DNA from: Cellulosimicrobium sp. Marseille-Q4280
GTDB lineage: Bacteria; Actinomycetota; Actinomycetes; Actinomycetales; Cellulomonadaceae
DNA: 64,000 nucleotides
Reading direction: 5' to 3'
Assembly: GCF_943181405.1 (NCBI RefSeq)
Contig: NZ_CALPBY010000006.1
Location: forward strand, 248,001-312,000
Shown here one piece after another: positions 26,964-38,860 of the stretch; within the stretch, counting starts at the first letter, position 1, and every line of letters begins with the position of its first letter. The notes under the pieces were generated by a model. It was not told the DNA's origin. It made no database searches and saw only the letters and a list, made by a program, of their open reading frames with translations. Both the position numbers and the translations under genes were made by a program.

Positions 26964-27017
26964 CACCCGGAGCCCGTCCTCCTGACCACCACGGCCACGG
27001 AGGGCGGGCCGGGCCGT

Positions 27018-28007
27018 TCAGCGCGACGCGGCGCGGATCTCGGCGAGCAGGGCGTCGCGCCGCTCCGGCGGCAGGAACGACGACCGGACGGAGTTCTCCG
27101 CGAGCGCCACGCGCTGCTCCGACGTCAACCCGAGCGCGCCCTCCAGCGCGTGGAGCGTGTCGTCGAGGTAGCCGCCGAAGTACGCGGGGTCGTCGGAGTG
27201 CACGGACACGTTGAGCCCCCGCTCGAGCATCACGAGGACCGGGTGCTCCTCCAGGGACGGGACCGCACGCAGCGCGACGTTCGACAGCGGACAGACGGTC
27301 AGCGGCGTCTGCTCGGCGACGAGGCGCGCCACGAGCGCGTCGTCCTCGAGGCACCGGATCCCGTGGTCGATCCGTTCCGCACCCAGCACGTCGAGCGCCT
27401 CCGCGACGTACTCGGGCGGCCCCTCCTCCCCCGCGTGCGCGATGCGTCGCAGCCCTGCGGACCGGGCGCGCTCGAACAGCCGGGCGAACTTCGACGGCGG
27501 GTGCCCCACCTCCGCCGAGTCGAGACCGATCCCGACGATCGGCGCACCGGCCGCGAGCAGCCGGTCGAGCACGTCGAGCGCCTCGTCCTCGTCCCGGTCC
27601 CGCAGGAAGGCCGCGACGAGGAGGGTCGTCACCCCGTGGTCGCGCTCGCTGGTCGCGAGGACCGACCAGATGCCGTCCACGACCGTCTCGAGCGGCACAC
27701 CGCGGGACACGTGGGCCTGCGGGTCGAACATGATCTCGGCGTGCCGGACGCCGGCCCGGGCCGCCCGCTCGAGGTAGGCGCGCGTCATGTCGGCGAAGTC
27801 CTGCGGCTCGCGCAGCACCGACATGGTCGCGTAGTACAGGTCGAGGAACGACTGGAGGTCGCCGAACGCGTACGCGCGGCGCAGCTCGTCGGTGTCCCGG
27901 TAGGGCAGGGCGACGCCGTTGCGCCGCGCCAGGGCCATGACGAGCTCGGGCTCCAGCGTGCCCTCGACGTGCAGGTGCAGCTCGGCGTACGGCAGGTCGG
28001 CGGTCAC
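27018..28007 (-). CDS. adenine/adenosine deaminase family protein, adenine deaminase-like
   Basis: A 329-residue amidohydrolase. Zinc ligands are visible in [12 protein letters not shown] near the N-terminus, [11 protein letters not shown], and [13 protein letters not shown] with the paired Asp. The Glu in HVEGTLEP and the DPAYFGGY signature match fungal-type adenine deaminases more than adenosine deaminases, so the product of choice is adenine to hypoxanthine and ammonia (purine salvage). The GTG start has GGAGGAG about seven bases upstream. It is convergent with the AKR pair and divergent from the mannonate dehydratase-like gene. Confidence 0.88.
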   Translation of the reverse strand: MTADLPYAELHLHVEGTLEPELVMALARRNGVALPYRDTDELRRAYAFGDLQSFLDLYYATMSVLREPQDFADMTRAYLERAARAGVRHAEIMFDPQAHVSRGVPLETVVDGIWSVLATSERDHGVTTLLVAAFLRDRDEDEALDVLDRLLAAGAPIVGIGLDSAEVGHPPSKFARLFERARSAGLRRIAHAGEEGPPEYVAEALDVLGAERIDHGIRCLEDDALVARLVAEQTPLTVCPLSNVALRAVPSLEEHPVLVMLERGLNVSVHSDDPAYFGGYLDDTLHALEGALGLTSEQRVALAENSVRSSFLPPERRDALLAEIRAASR

Positions 28008-28197
28008 GCGGGACTCCTCCGGTGGGGACGGTGGCGGGGTGACAGGAGCATCGCACGGGGACCGACGGCGACAGGAACGCGCGGGGCGTCGTCCGCCCCG
28101 TTGCTACGGTCGTCCTGGCCGTGCCGGCGAACCGGTCGCACCGGACGCGCGCCGCCCGGCACCCGCACGTCCTGTACCTCCCCAGAATCGAGCAGCC

Positions 28198-30469
<2,272 letters not shown>

Positions 30470-30519
30470 GCGACCCACCCGACCGTGCCGCGCACCCGAC
30501 GACCTGCCCGCCGCGCGGG

Positions 30520-31080
30520 TCAGCCCAGCTGCTGCATCGTCTGCACGGCCGTGACCGCGCCGAGGATGAAGCCGAGCGCCGTGCAGCCGATCGCCACGCC
30601 GAGGGCGATCTTCGCCGTCTTCTCGTTCCGCTTGACCGCGAGCGCGGAGAACACGATCGCGAGCACCCCGAACACGATGGGCAGGAAGATCACCGCGATC
30701 GGGCTGAAGACGTACGCGAGGATCGTGCGCCAGGTCAGGGGCTGAGGGCCGGCGGGGGCGGTGTAGGGGGCGTAGCCGCCGGGACCGCCGTAGGGCGACC
30801 CGTACGGCTGGCCCTGCGCGGGGTAGGCACCGTACGGCTGACCGGGCGCAGGGGCCGGAGCCACGGGAGGTGCCTGGGGCGCCATCTGCCCGTAGGCCGG
30901 CTGCGCTGCCTGCCCGTAGCCAGGCTGGACCGGCTGGCCGTAGGCGGGCTGCGCGGGCTGGCCGTAGGCGGGCTGCGCGGGCTGGCCGTAGGCGGGCTGC
31001 TCCTGACCGTGCGGCGAGGAGCCCTGCGGAGGCTGAGGGGCGTCGCCGCCCTGGTACGGCTGGTACGGGGGCTGGCTCAC
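30520..31080 (-). CDS. DUF4190-like membrane protein with AYGQPxQP repeats
   Basis: A 186-residue protein. The N-terminal 100 residues are Gln/Pro/Gly/Tyr-rich with five near-identical (Q/P)AYGQPAQ units; the C-terminus has two membrane helices with the DUF4190 pattern (LAYVFSPIAVIFLPIVFGVLAIVFSAL, then a basic loop RNEKTAKIALGVAIGC, then LGFILGAVTAV). The function of the family is unknown; Gln/Pro tails of this kind are common on small actinobacterial membrane proteins. The GTG start follows AAGGAA. Confidence 0.82.
   Translation of the reverse strand: MSQPPYQPYQGGDAPQPPQGSSPHGQEQPAYGQPAQPAYGQPAQPAYGQPVQPGYGQAAQPAYGQMAPQAPPVAPAPAPGQPYGAYPAQGQPYGSPYGGPGGYAPYTAPAGPQPLTWRTILAYVFSPIAVIFLPIVFGVLAIVFSALAVKRNEKTAKIALGVAIGCTALGFILGAVTAVQTMQQLG
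30938..31004. repeat. 24-bp tandem coding repeat
   Basis: Nearly perfect 24-bp direct repeats (unit beginning GGCTGGCCGTAGGCGGGCTG) encode the AYGQPAQP units of the DUF4190-like gene. They are coding, contiguous and without spacers, so not a CRISPR array. Confidence 0.8.
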
Positions 31081-31217
31081 GGCTTCGTTCCTTCGTCCCG
31101 GTGGGTTCTGCGGCTGGCACGGCAGAGTGCGCCGTGCGGCGCGCTTCGAAGGGTAGTGCCTCCCGGTGTCGCTCCGTGGCCTCTTTCACGGTCTCCCGGT
31201 GCGCGCTCGCGCAGGCG

Positions 31218-31838
31218 TCACCGGAGCAGACGACGGCGGTAGCCCTCGCCCACCGCCGAGGCTCGATCACGCACGCCGAGCTTGTCGTAGATGTGCTGCA
31301 GATGGGTCTTGATGCTCGCCTCGCCGATGAACAGCGCCGTGGCGGCCTCACGGTTCGAGCTGCCGTTGGCGACCAGCTGCAGCACCTCCTTCTCCCGATC
31401 GGTCAGGGTGCCGGCGCCGGGCTTCCGCACCTGCCCCATCAGGTGCTGCGTCACCGACGGCGCGAGCACCGGCTCTCCGCGCGCGGCGGCACGGACTGCT
31501 CGCATCAGGTCGTCGGGCAGCGCATCCTTCAGGAGATAGCCGGTCGCACCCGCCTCGATCGCCGGCAGCACGTCGCTCTCGCTGTCGAACGTGGTCAGGA
31601 TCAGCACCCGGGCGTCCGGCGCCTGCTCGCGCAGGTCCGCGGTCGCGGCGACGCCGTCCATGCCGGGCATCCGCAGGTCCATGAGCACGACGTCCGCCGC
31701 CAGCGCCTTCGCACGGTCGACGCCCTCGGCGCCGTCACCCGCCTCGCCGACCACGACGATGTCCTCGGCGTCCGCGAAGGTGTCGCGGAGGCCGCCCCTC
31801 ACGACCGGGTGGTCGTCGACGATCACGAGTCGGATCAT
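31218..31838 (-). CDS. NarL/LuxR-type response regulator
   Basis: A 206-residue response regulator: receiver domain with phospho-acceptor Asp54 (VVLMDLRMPGMDG), acidic pair DD at 8-9, conserved Thr and Lys (LTTFD, LLKDA), then a C-terminal LuxR HTH (LTDREKEVLQLVANGSSNREAATALFIGEASIKTHLQHIYDKL). The ATG overlaps the histidine kinase stop. Last gene of an ABC ATPase-permease-kinase-regulator operon, so it probably controls that exporter in answer to an envelope or antibiotic signal. Confidence 0.95.
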   Translation of the reverse strand: MIRLVIVDDHPVVRGGLRDTFADAEDIVVVGEAGDGAEGVDRAKALAADVVLMDLRMPGMDGVAATADLREQAPDARVLILTTFDSESDVLPAIEAGATGYLLKDALPDDLMRAVRAAARGEPVLAPSVTQHLMGQVRKPGAGTLTDREKEVLQLVANGSSNREAATALFIGEASIKTHLQHIYDKLGVRDRASAVGEGYRRRLLR

Positions 31839-33178
31839 CGGTCGATCTCCTCTGCTCTCGTGCCCCCTGGGGCGATCGCCGGGACGCGCGCGCTCACGGA
31901 CGTCCCTTCGCCCGGTGCGCTCTGCACCTCGACGTGGCCGCCGACGCCTCTGATGCGCTGGCGCATGCTCGTCAGGCCGAAGCCGGTGCCGCCCCCGCTC
32001 GCGAACCCGCGGCCGTCGTCGCGCACGTCCAGCAGCACCTCCGTGCCCGTGTACGACAGCGTGACACCGACGCGCGAGGCCTCGGCGTGCTTCGCCACGT
32101 TGGTCAGCGACTCCTGCGCGACGCGGAACAGCGACACCTCGATCGCCGGGCTCAGTGGCTCGCGGGTGCCGGTGACCTCCACCCGCGCGCCGATCCCCTG
32201 GTCCTCCGACCATCGCTCGGCCAGCGTACGGAGCGCGTCCGGGAGATGCGCTCTCCCGAGCTCCTGGGGAGCGAGGGCCTGCACGGACCGTCGCGCCTCG
32301 GTCAGGCTGCTGCGCGCGAGGCGCAGCGCACGCGCGACGTGCTCCTCCGTCTCCCCCTGCACGCTCGCGGAACGCTCCGCGGCCTGGAGCTGCGTGATGA
32401 TGCCCGCAAGACCCTGGGCCAGGGTGTCGTGGATCTCGCCGGCCAGCCGCTGCCGCTCGTCCTGCGCCCCCGACTCCCGGGCCTGGGCGACCAGCTGCGC
32501 ATGGAGCCCGGCGTTCTCGTGCAGAGCCGCCTCGAGCCGCTCGACGAGCTGCTCGCGCCTGCGCTCCTCCGGTTCGCTGCGCGCCGTCAGCAGGATGCCC
32601 ACGCCGATCGCCGCGGTCTGCACGGCGACGATCAGGAGGAACTCCGCGAGCACGTCGGGGCTCGGGTCCTCCCCGACGCGCATCGCCGAGCCGTTGAGGA
32701 CCACGGAGGTCACCAGGACCCCGAGCACCCCCACCGGCCACGGCCTGAGCAGGTACGCCTGGAAGAAGCCCGCGACGGTGAAGACGAGGAACGCGTCGGA
32801 GTACGTCATGAGGGCGACGCACAGTGCGAGCAGCCCGACGAGGTAGACGCCCGCCTGCACCGGCCGGAGCGCCCGTCTCCTGAGAGGCAGCGTCTGGCCG
32901 AACAGCACCCACGTCGCCGAGACCGCGACCAGCCCGGCGACGGTGGCCCCCTCCGGCCAGAAGGGTGCACCGGACGCCGGGAGCACCCGTGCGAAGTAGA
33001 TCGCCGTCGAGACGGTCAGCAGCAGCCACGGTGTGACCAGCTGCAGAAGATCCCAGACGCGCAGCTGCTCCTGCCTCCAGGCCAACCGGGAGCGGTGAGC
33101 CGTCTCCGCCTCGTGCACGAGGGCGGGCTCGAGCGTCCCGGAGCCCGGGCGCTCGTCGGCCCCGGCATCCCGCATCAT
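31835..33178 (-). CDS. sensor histidine kinase, HisKA_3 (NarL-partner) type
   Basis: A 447-residue membrane kinase. About six hydrophobic helices occupy residues 45-205 without a large outside loop, so sensing is probably within the membrane or via the ABC exporter. The HisKA_3 box has His250 (LAGEIHDTLAQGLAG), and the ATPase domain shows NVAKHAEA and DDGRGF. ATG 33178 has GGGAG nine bases upstream in the permease end; GTG 33184 is also possible. It is paired with the next gene and coupled to the preceding permease. Confidence 0.93.
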   Translation of the reverse strand: MMRDAGADERPGSGTLEPALVHEAETAHRSRLAWRQEQLRVWDLLQLVTPWLLLTVSTAIYFARVLPASGAPFWPEGATVAGLVAVSATWVLFGQTLPLRRRALRPVQAGVYLVGLLALCVALMTYSDAFLVFTVAGFFQAYLLRPWPVGVLGVLVTSVVLNGSAMRVGEDPSPDVLAEFLLIVAVQTAAIGVGILLTARSEPEERRREQLVERLEAALHENAGLHAQLVAQARESGAQDERQRLAGEIHDTLAQGLAGIITQLQAAERSASVQGETEEHVARALRLARSSLTEARRSVQALAPQELGRAHLPDALRTLAERWSEDQGIGARVEVTGTREPLSPAIEVSLFRVAQESLTNVAKHAEASRVGVTLSYTGTEVLLDVRDDGRGFASGGGTGFGLTSMRQRIRGVGGHVEVQSAPGEGTSVSARVPAIAPGGTRAEEIDR

Positions 33179-33184
33179 CGACAC

Positions 33185-33979
33185 CTACTCCCAGCGGAAG
33201 AGCTTCGCGGCGATCGCGCTCGCGCTCACGGCGATCCCCGCCATTATGGCGATCTGCAGCCAGAACGGCTGCCCACCGGCGGTGGCGGTGACCTCGCCCG
33301 CCTCGGCGGACCACGCCGTGGTGAGCGCCTGCAGCCCGGGCGGTACGAGCTCGCCGACCGCGCGCAGCGCGTCCGGCATGAGGACACGGGGCAGGAAGGC
33401 CCCGCCGAAGAACATCAGCGCGACGAACAGGACGGTGCCGACCTGGTTCGCGGCGCTGCTCGTGCGGACCACGGCCGCGGAGATCATGCCGATTCCGAGC
33501 AGCGCGGCGTAGCCGACGACGAAGGCGACGACGAACTCGAGGGGCCGCTCGGGCGGCGCGATGTCCAGCACGGCCCACGCGACGAGGATCAGGAGCGTCG
33601 CGGAGACGACCACCGAGGCGAACGCGACGACCATCTGCGCGAGCAGGACGCTCCGCGGAGACGCAGGAGTGGTCGACAGCCTGCGCAGGACGGCGCGCTC
33701 GCGGTACGTCGCGATCACCGCCGGGACGTGCTGCACGGCGATCATCACCATCCCGAACACCAGCGCGGTCGGCGCCCAGACGTCGATCGCCCGGAGCCCG
33801 CCGGTCTCCGGCGTCGGCTCCCTGAGCGCCGGGACGGCACCCAGCCCGAGCAGGAGCCCCGCCGGGAACAGCACGCCGAAGAGGACCGTGGCGGAGTCTC
33901 GGAGGAAGAGCTTCGTCTCGACCGCGACCATCTTCAGGCGAGGACGCGATCCGAGACCGTAGGTGGTGGAGGCGGACAT
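33185..33979 (-). CDS. ABC-2 type permease
   Basis: A 264-residue integral membrane protein with six hydrophobic segments and the ABC-2 central motif (YRERAVLRRLSTTPASPRSVLLAQ) after the second helix, as in DrrB/YadH-like exporters. It forms a transporter with the ATPase encoded just upstream, whose stop overlaps its start (TGATG). The end abuts the kinase gene. Confidence 0.92.
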   Translation of the reverse strand: MSASTTYGLGSRPRLKMVAVETKLFLRDSATVLFGVLFPAGLLLGLGAVPALREPTPETGGLRAIDVWAPTALVFGMVMIAVQHVPAVIATYRERAVLRRLSTTPASPRSVLLAQMVVAFASVVVSATLLILVAWAVLDIAPPERPLEFVVAFVVGYAALLGIGMISAAVVRTSSAANQVGTVLFVALMFFGGAFLPRVLMPDALRAVGELVPPGLQALTTAWSAEAGEVTATAGGQPFWLQIAIMAGIAVSASAIAAKLFRWE

Positions 33980-34914
33980 CAGTCGACCTTCCTCTCGGTG
34001 GATGCCGGGGACTCCAGGGCGCGTCCCGTGAAGGCCACGAACGCGTCGTCGAGGGTGCGCTGGTCGACGCGGAGGTCCTCCGCGACGACCTGCGCCCTCG
34101 CGAGCGCCCCTGCGACGCTGGTCAGGAGCTGTCCCGTACCGGTGACCAGCCAGCGCCCTTCGACGATCTCGACGTCGGACACCTCGGGGAGCCCGGTGAG
34201 GACGCTCTCGTCCAGCGGCCGGCTCGGGCGGAACCGGATCTGCTGCACCGCGCTCGACCGCGCGATCAGCCCCGCCGGCGTGTCCACCGCGGCGACCCGG
34301 CCACCGTCGATCACGGCGATCCGGTCGCTGAGACGCTCCGCCTCGTCCATGAAGTGCGTGACGAGGAGGATCGTGACGCCCGTGTCACGCACCCGTTCGA
34401 CGAGGCTCCAGGTGTCCCGCCTCGCCTGCGGGTCCAGTCCCGTCGTGAGCTCGTCGAGGATCGCGACCTCCGGGTTGCCGACCAGGGCGAGCGCGATCGA
34501 GAGCCGCTGCTTCTGCCCGCCGGAGAGAGCCTTGTACCGCGTGCGGCGCTTCGCGGTGAGTCCGAGGAGCTCCATGAGCTCGCGCCAGTCGGCGGGGTCC
34601 CGGTAGAACGAGCTGTAGAGGTCGAGCGCCTCGGCGACCGTGATCGCGTCGGGGAAGCTGCTCTCCTGCAGCTGCACGCCGAGCCGCTCGCGCACCTCCG
34701 CCCGGTCCGTGACCGGGTCGAGCCCCAGCACGGAGATCGACCCCGAGTCGGGCGTCCGCAGGCCGGCGATGCTCTCGACGGTCGTCGTCTTCCCGGCGCC
34801 GTTCGGCCCGATGATGCCGAAGATCTCCCCCTCCTCGACGGTGAAGGAGACGTCGTCGACGGCGACGTGCTCCCCGTAGCGCTTGTGCAGGTTCCGTACG
34901 TCCAACGCGGTCAT
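33979..34914 (-). CDS. ABC transporter ATP-binding protein
   Basis: A 311-residue ATPase: Walker A GPNGAGKTT at about 36-44, signature LSGGQKQRL, Walker B VAILDELTTGLD (Leu replacing the usual Pro of DEPT), H-loop VTHFMDEAERL, and a C-terminal domain similar to DrrA-type exporters. First gene of a four-gene operon with permease, sensor kinase and response regulator. A palindrome lies about 70 bp upstream of the start. Confidence 0.94.
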   Translation of the reverse strand: MTALDVRNLHKRYGEHVAVDDVSFTVEEGEIFGIIGPNGAGKTTTVESIAGLRTPDSGSISVLGLDPVTDRAEVRERLGVQLQESSFPDAITVAEALDLYSSFYRDPADWRELMELLGLTAKRRTRYKALSGGQKQRLSIALALVGNPEVAILDELTTGLDPQARRDTWSLVERVRDTGVTILLVTHFMDEAERLSDRIAVIDGGRVAAVDTPAGLIARSSAVQQIRFRPSRPLDESVLTGLPEVSDVEIVEGRWLVTGTGQLLTSVAGALARAQVVAEDLRVDQRTLDDAFVAFTGRALESPASTERKVD

Positions 34915-34984
34915 GCCGCGACGCTACGGAGGCACGGCACCCCGGCACATCGACCGTGGCGCCAGAGCCGGGGTTGATCCGCGC

Positions 34985-35002
34985 ATCCACCGTTCGGTGG
35001 AT
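34985..35002. promoter_or_regulatory. 18-bp palindrome, candidate response-regulator site
   Basis: ATCCACCG-TT-CGGTGGAT has perfect 8-bp arms around a 2-nt centre and lies between the divergent ABC operon and a methyltransferase gene, 70 bp upstream of the ABC start. Binding by the operon's NarL-type regulator is an inference. Confidence 0.5.
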
Positions 35003-35095
35003 CGTCGGCACCGTGCGGAGCGTCCGGAGTCCAGGGTCGCGCGGGTCCGCCGGGCGGCCTTGTGGTGCGAACGCTCGCTCACTACCGTCGACGCC

Positions 35096-35761
35096 ATGAC
35101 CGCGCCGCGTCCCTGGCAGTCCGAGGCCGACCGGCTCGGCCACGCCGACCCGTCCGACCCCACCGGCTGGTTCGAGCGGCTCTGGTCCTCCGCCCGGTCC
35201 GGCGACGTCACGACGCCGTGGGACCGGGACGACCCGCACCCGGCGCTCGCCTCGTGGACCGGTGCGCCTGCCCCCGGCCTCGCGACCGGGACGGCCGTCG
35301 TCGTCGGGTGCGGGCTCGGGGCCGACGCCGAGCACCTCGCCCGGCTCGGCTACGACACGACGGGGTTCGACGTCTCCCCCGCCGCGATCGCCGCGGCCCG
35401 CGAGCGCCGTGCGGGTTCACCGGTCACGTACGTGGTCGGAAACCTGCTCGACCTGCCGCACGAGTGGGCCGGTGCGTTCGACCTGGTCGTCGAGATCTAC
35501 ACCGTGCAGGCGGTGAGCCGCAGCGTGCGGGACGACATGACGGCCGGCGTCCGCTCCCTGGTGGCGCCGGGCGGGACGCTGCTGGTGGTCCAGGCCGCCA
35601 CCGGGACGGCCGACGAGGACGGCCCGCCCTGGCCGCTGACCCGCGCGGAGATCGAGGCGTTCGGCCAGGACGGGCTGTCGGCCGTGTCGATCGAGGAACT
35701 CGCGGGTCCCGGCTCCCCCGGCCGACCCGGGACCTGGCGCGCGGAGCTCCGGCGGGCCTGA
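35096..35761 (+). CDS. SAM-dependent methyltransferase
   Basis: A 221-residue class I methyltransferase. SAM-binding motif I is VVVGCGLGADAEHLARLG (about residues 64-81), motif II GFDVSPAAIAAARER, and a post-motif VGNLLDLP; the N-terminal FERLWSSARSGDVTTPWDRDDP is typical of the thiopurine/TehB-like group. The acceptor substrate is unknown. TACCGT lies seven bases before ATG, so the start is probably leaderless. Confidence 0.88.
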   Translation: MTAPRPWQSEADRLGHADPSDPTGWFERLWSSARSGDVTTPWDRDDPHPALASWTGAPAPGLATGTAVVVGCGLGADAEHLARLGYDTTGFDVSPAAIAAARERRAGSPVTYVVGNLLDLPHEWAGAFDLVVEIYTVQAVSRSVRDDMTAGVRSLVAPGGTLLVVQAATGTADEDGPPWPLTRAEIEAFGQDGLSAVSIEELAGPGSPGRPGTWRAELRRA

Positions 35762-35820
35762 GCGCGACGTCGTGCCCGCTCGTGGCCCACCGCGACGCCC
35801 CCGCCGGACCGCCGCGACCG

Positions 35821-37950
35821 CTACTGCACGTTGCCGTGCTCGCGGAACTCGCGCCAGACGTTCTCGAAGAAGTCGTCGTCCGCCGGGAGCGGGCGCCGGG
35901 GACGCCAGCGGAACACCGGGACGCCCGCGGCGTCGGCGGCGTCGCGCGGGACCACCGGGGTCCACGGGCCGCCGTCCGCGGCGGCCGGCGCGGTCCCGCC
36001 GGGCGCGACCCACGCGGTCTCCTGGACCTCCTCGTCGAGCGCGCCGCCGTCGAGCCGGAAGCGGTAGAGCTCGGGCAGGTCGAGCTCGCGCTCCGCGTCG
36101 TCGCCGTACCCGACGAGGGGCAGGTCGCCGTCGGCGTCGGTGTACAGGACCGACCCGCGCGAGCGCCCGCCGTGGGCGACGTAGTCGGCCATGGCCGAGA
36201 GGTAGACGTACGCGCTCGTGAGGATGTCGCGCACGAGGAACGTCCGGTTCACGGCGCGCCGCGACCCGGCGTCGGCGCTGACCAGGTCCTCGTAGCCGGT
36301 CAGCCACGCGTGGACCTGGTCGAGCGCCTCGCGGATCGACGCCTCCGACCGCACCGGTCCGGCCTTCTCGCTCATGAGCCGCTGCACGTCGCGCAGCAGG
36401 TCGCCCGTGTTGTCCGGCACGCCCGCGGCCACGCGACCCGTCGCGCGGGCCGTGAGGTCCAGCGCGGCGGCGAGCACCGGCGCCGCCACCTCGGCGAAGG
36501 CGGCCTCGTCGGACGGCTTCTCGTCGCGCCGCGCCGCGATGAACTGCGCGGCGCGCGTCGCGCCGACCTGACCGCTGTTGAGCGCCGCGCCGCCCGGGCG
36601 GTACACGCCGTGGGCGCCGCCGGCCTCGCCGACGGGGAAGAACCCGGCGACGTTCGACTGCCACCACGCGTCGACCACGAGGCCGCCGTTGTTGTGCTGC
36701 GCGCACACGTCGACCTCGAGCATCTCCTTCTCGAGGTCCACGTACGGGTTCTTGTCCAGGTAGAACTGGTACGCGGGCTCGTTCATGCGCCGCAACCGCT
36801 CGATCGGCGTCCCGGACAGCACGCCCGCCTTCTCGAGGTACTGGTACGCCTCGGGGGCGAGCGCCGTCGGGTCGAAGTCGTCGCGCACGGGGTTGCGCCG
36901 GAAGTCGAGGAACACGCGCCGCCCGCGCAGCACCGTCTCGCGGTACACCAGCAGGTCGATCAGGCTCGACCCGTCGCGGGCCTTGCGGATGTCGAACGGC
37001 CACTGGTAGCCCTTGAGGAACACGAGCGTCAGGAGCCGCCCGTAGTCCGTGATCGCCTCGGTGAGGAACTCGCGCTCGTCGCCGCCGTCGGCGTCCGTCG
37101 AGACGAACCGCGGCACGACCTGCATGTACGTCCCCGACACGTTCCACCGGGGCTTGGTCGACGCGAGCCCGAACTGCCACTCGGTGAGGTTCTTGCCGTG
37201 CACGCCGGCGCGGTAGGCCGCGCCGGACGCACCCCACTGCCCGTTGGGGAACACACGCGTCGCGTACATGCCCGCGGGTCCGCCCGTCGCGTAGACGAGG
37301 TTGGTGCAGCGGAACAGCAGCCACGGGCTCGCGGCGCCGTCGTGGGGCACGTCGGTCCGCAGCACGAGCAGGCCCGCGACCCGGCGCGCTCCGGGCCCGC
37401 CGTGCGGGTCGGGTGCGGTGACGACGTCGACGACGCGGCACTCGTCGAACACCCGGGTACCGTCGGCCTGGACCTTCCGCTCGAGCTTCTCGACCATCGT
37501 CCGGCTCGTGTACGGGCCGACCGACGTCGCGCGGCGCCGCGGGTCGTGGTCCGTCTTGTACCCGATGAACTCGCCGAACCGGTTCTGCGGGAACGGCACG
37601 CCCAGGTCGACCAGGTGGAGGAAGCCGCGCGCCGACAGGGCGGCCTCCGCGAGCGCGTTGTCGCCGTCCATCGCGCCGCCCGAGTAGAGCGTCTGCGCCA
37701 TCTCGCGCACCGAGTCGTCGTCGCCGCCCGAGAGCGTGAGCTTGTAGTAGGTCTGCTTGTCGGAGCCCGCGTTGCGCGACGCCCCGGCGTGCACCTTGTC
37801 CGCAACCATGACGACGTCGTCGTGCCCGAACTGGACGAGCCGGTCCGCCGCGCAGTACCCGGCCGACCCGGTGCCGACGACGACGGTCGTGGCGGTCACG
37901 ACGGGCACGTCGTGCCCGCCGATGCGGAGCGTCTCTGGCTCGTGGCTCAT
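35821..37950 (-). CDS. FAD-binding dehydrogenase, fumarate reductase/succinate dehydrogenase flavoprotein-like
   Basis: A 709-residue flavoprotein. The dinucleotide motif GTGSAGY starts at Gly26, and the FAD domain includes NLVYATGGPAGMYA and PVGEAGGAHGVYRPGGAALNSGQVGA. The capping domain is longer than in SdhA, and the C-terminal third is specific (WVAPGG, PRRPLPADDDFFENVWREF). No iron-sulfur or membrane subunits are nearby, so it is not a respiratory complex; oxidation of a carbohydrate-derived acid or alcohol is a guess from the upstream SDR and a LacI-type site. GGAGAG precedes the ATG, and the SDR gene ends 11 bp upstream. Confidence 0.85.
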   Translation of the reverse strand: MSHEPETLRIGGHDVPVVTATTVVVGTGSAGYCAADRLVQFGHDDVVMVADKVHAGASRNAGSDKQTYYKLTLSGGDDDSVREMAQTLYSGGAMDGDNALAEAALSARGFLHLVDLGVPFPQNRFGEFIGYKTDHDPRRRATSVGPYTSRTMVEKLERKVQADGTRVFDECRVVDVVTAPDPHGGPGARRVAGLLVLRTDVPHDGAASPWLLFRCTNLVYATGGPAGMYATRVFPNGQWGASGAAYRAGVHGKNLTEWQFGLASTKPRWNVSGTYMQVVPRFVSTDADGGDEREFLTEAITDYGRLLTLVFLKGYQWPFDIRKARDGSSLIDLLVYRETVLRGRRVFLDFRRNPVRDDFDPTALAPEAYQYLEKAGVLSGTPIERLRRMNEPAYQFYLDKNPYVDLEKEMLEVDVCAQHNNGGLVVDAWWQSNVAGFFPVGEAGGAHGVYRPGGAALNSGQVGATRAAQFIAARRDEKPSDEAAFAEVAAPVLAAALDLTARATGRVAAGVPDNTGDLLRDVQRLMSEKAGPVRSEASIREALDQVHAWLTGYEDLVSADAGSRRAVNRTFLVRDILTSAYVYLSAMADYVAHGGRSRGSVLYTDADGDLPLVGYGDDAERELDLPELYRFRLDGGALDEEVQETAWVAPGGTAPAAADGGPWTPVVPRDAADAAGVPVFRWRPRRPLPADDDFFENVWREFREHGNVQ

Positions 37951-37961
37951 GGGTTCTCTCC

Positions 37962-38756
37962 TCACAGGACCGGGATGTGCATGCCGCCGTCGACGTGGAA
38001 CACCTCGCCGGTCGAGTACGGGGTCTGGCCGGACGCCAGGATCGAGACGGCGCCCGCGACGTCGGCCGGGCGTCCCCAGCGGTTGATCGGCGCGAGGCCC
38101 TGCTCGATGAGGCCGTCGTACTTCGCGGTGACGCCCGCGGTCATGTCGGTCGCGATGACCCCCGGCCGCACCTCGTACACCACGACCCCCTCGGGGCCGA
38201 GGCGTGCCGCCCACAGCTGCGTGGCCATGCCGACGCCCGCCTTGGAGATGCAGTAGTCGCCCCGGTTGGTCGAGACCGTGGTCGCCGAGATCGACGAGAC
38301 GTTGACGACCGTCGCGACCGGACCGGCCGGCGGCTCCGGCAGCGCGTCGAGCGGTCCGCGCAGCTCGATCACGCGGCGCGCGAACTCCTGCGTGAGGAAG
38401 TACGGCCCGCGCAGGTTGATGCCGAGGACCCGGTCGAACGACTCGGCGGTCGCGTCCAGCAGGTCTGCGCGCACGCTCGGCGCGACACCCGCGTTGTTGA
38501 CCAGCACGTCGAGCCGGCCCCACGTGTCGACGGCGTCCGCGACGTACCGGCGGTGGTCGTCCAGGTCGGCGACCGATCCCCGCACGTACCGGACGCGCGA
38601 GTCGTCCCCCGCGAGCTCGCGCAGCTCCGCGATCACGTCGGCGGGCTCCTCGCGCGTCGCCAGGATCGACACCGCGAACCCGTCCGCGAGCAGACGTCGG
38701 CTGATACCCAGCCCGATCCCGCGGTTCCCACCAGTGACCAGCGCGACAGTCGGCAT
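37962..38756 (-). CDS. 3-oxoacyl-ACP reductase-like SDR
   Basis: A 264-residue SDR: TGGNRGIG at 8-15, VNNAG at VLVNNAGVAPS, catalytic Ser in NVSSISA, YCISK as the Tyr/Lys pair, and the C-terminal EVFHVDGGMHIP typical of FabG-like enzymes. The insert in the middle (LDALPEPPAGPVATV) resembles sugar-acid dehydrogenase relatives. GAGGAGAGG precedes the ATG. It is operonic with the FAD dehydrogenase. Confidence 0.92.
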   Translation of the reverse strand: MPTVALVTGGNRGIGLGISRRLLADGFAVSILATREEPADVIAELRELAGDDSRVRYVRGSVADLDDHRRYVADAVDTWGRLDVLVNNAGVAPSVRADLLDATAESFDRVLGINLRGPYFLTQEFARRVIELRGPLDALPEPPAGPVATVVNVSSISATTVSTNRGDYCISKAGVGMATQLWAARLGPEGVVVYEVRPGVIATDMTAGVTAKYDGLIEQGLAPINRWGRPADVAGAVSILASGQTPYSTGEVFHVDGGMHIPVL

Positions 38757-38860
38757 CGTCGCCTCTCCTCCTCGAGCGTGCGGTCCGCACCCCTACAGCG
38801 TGCACGACTCGCGTGCCGCCGGTGCGACGGGCCTGATCCTGCCACGTCGGGGACTCCGTC

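Noticed and set aside
30938-31004. CRISPR-like repeats
   Set aside because: Repeats are tandem without spacers and encode the AYGQPAQP units of a DUF4190-like protein.
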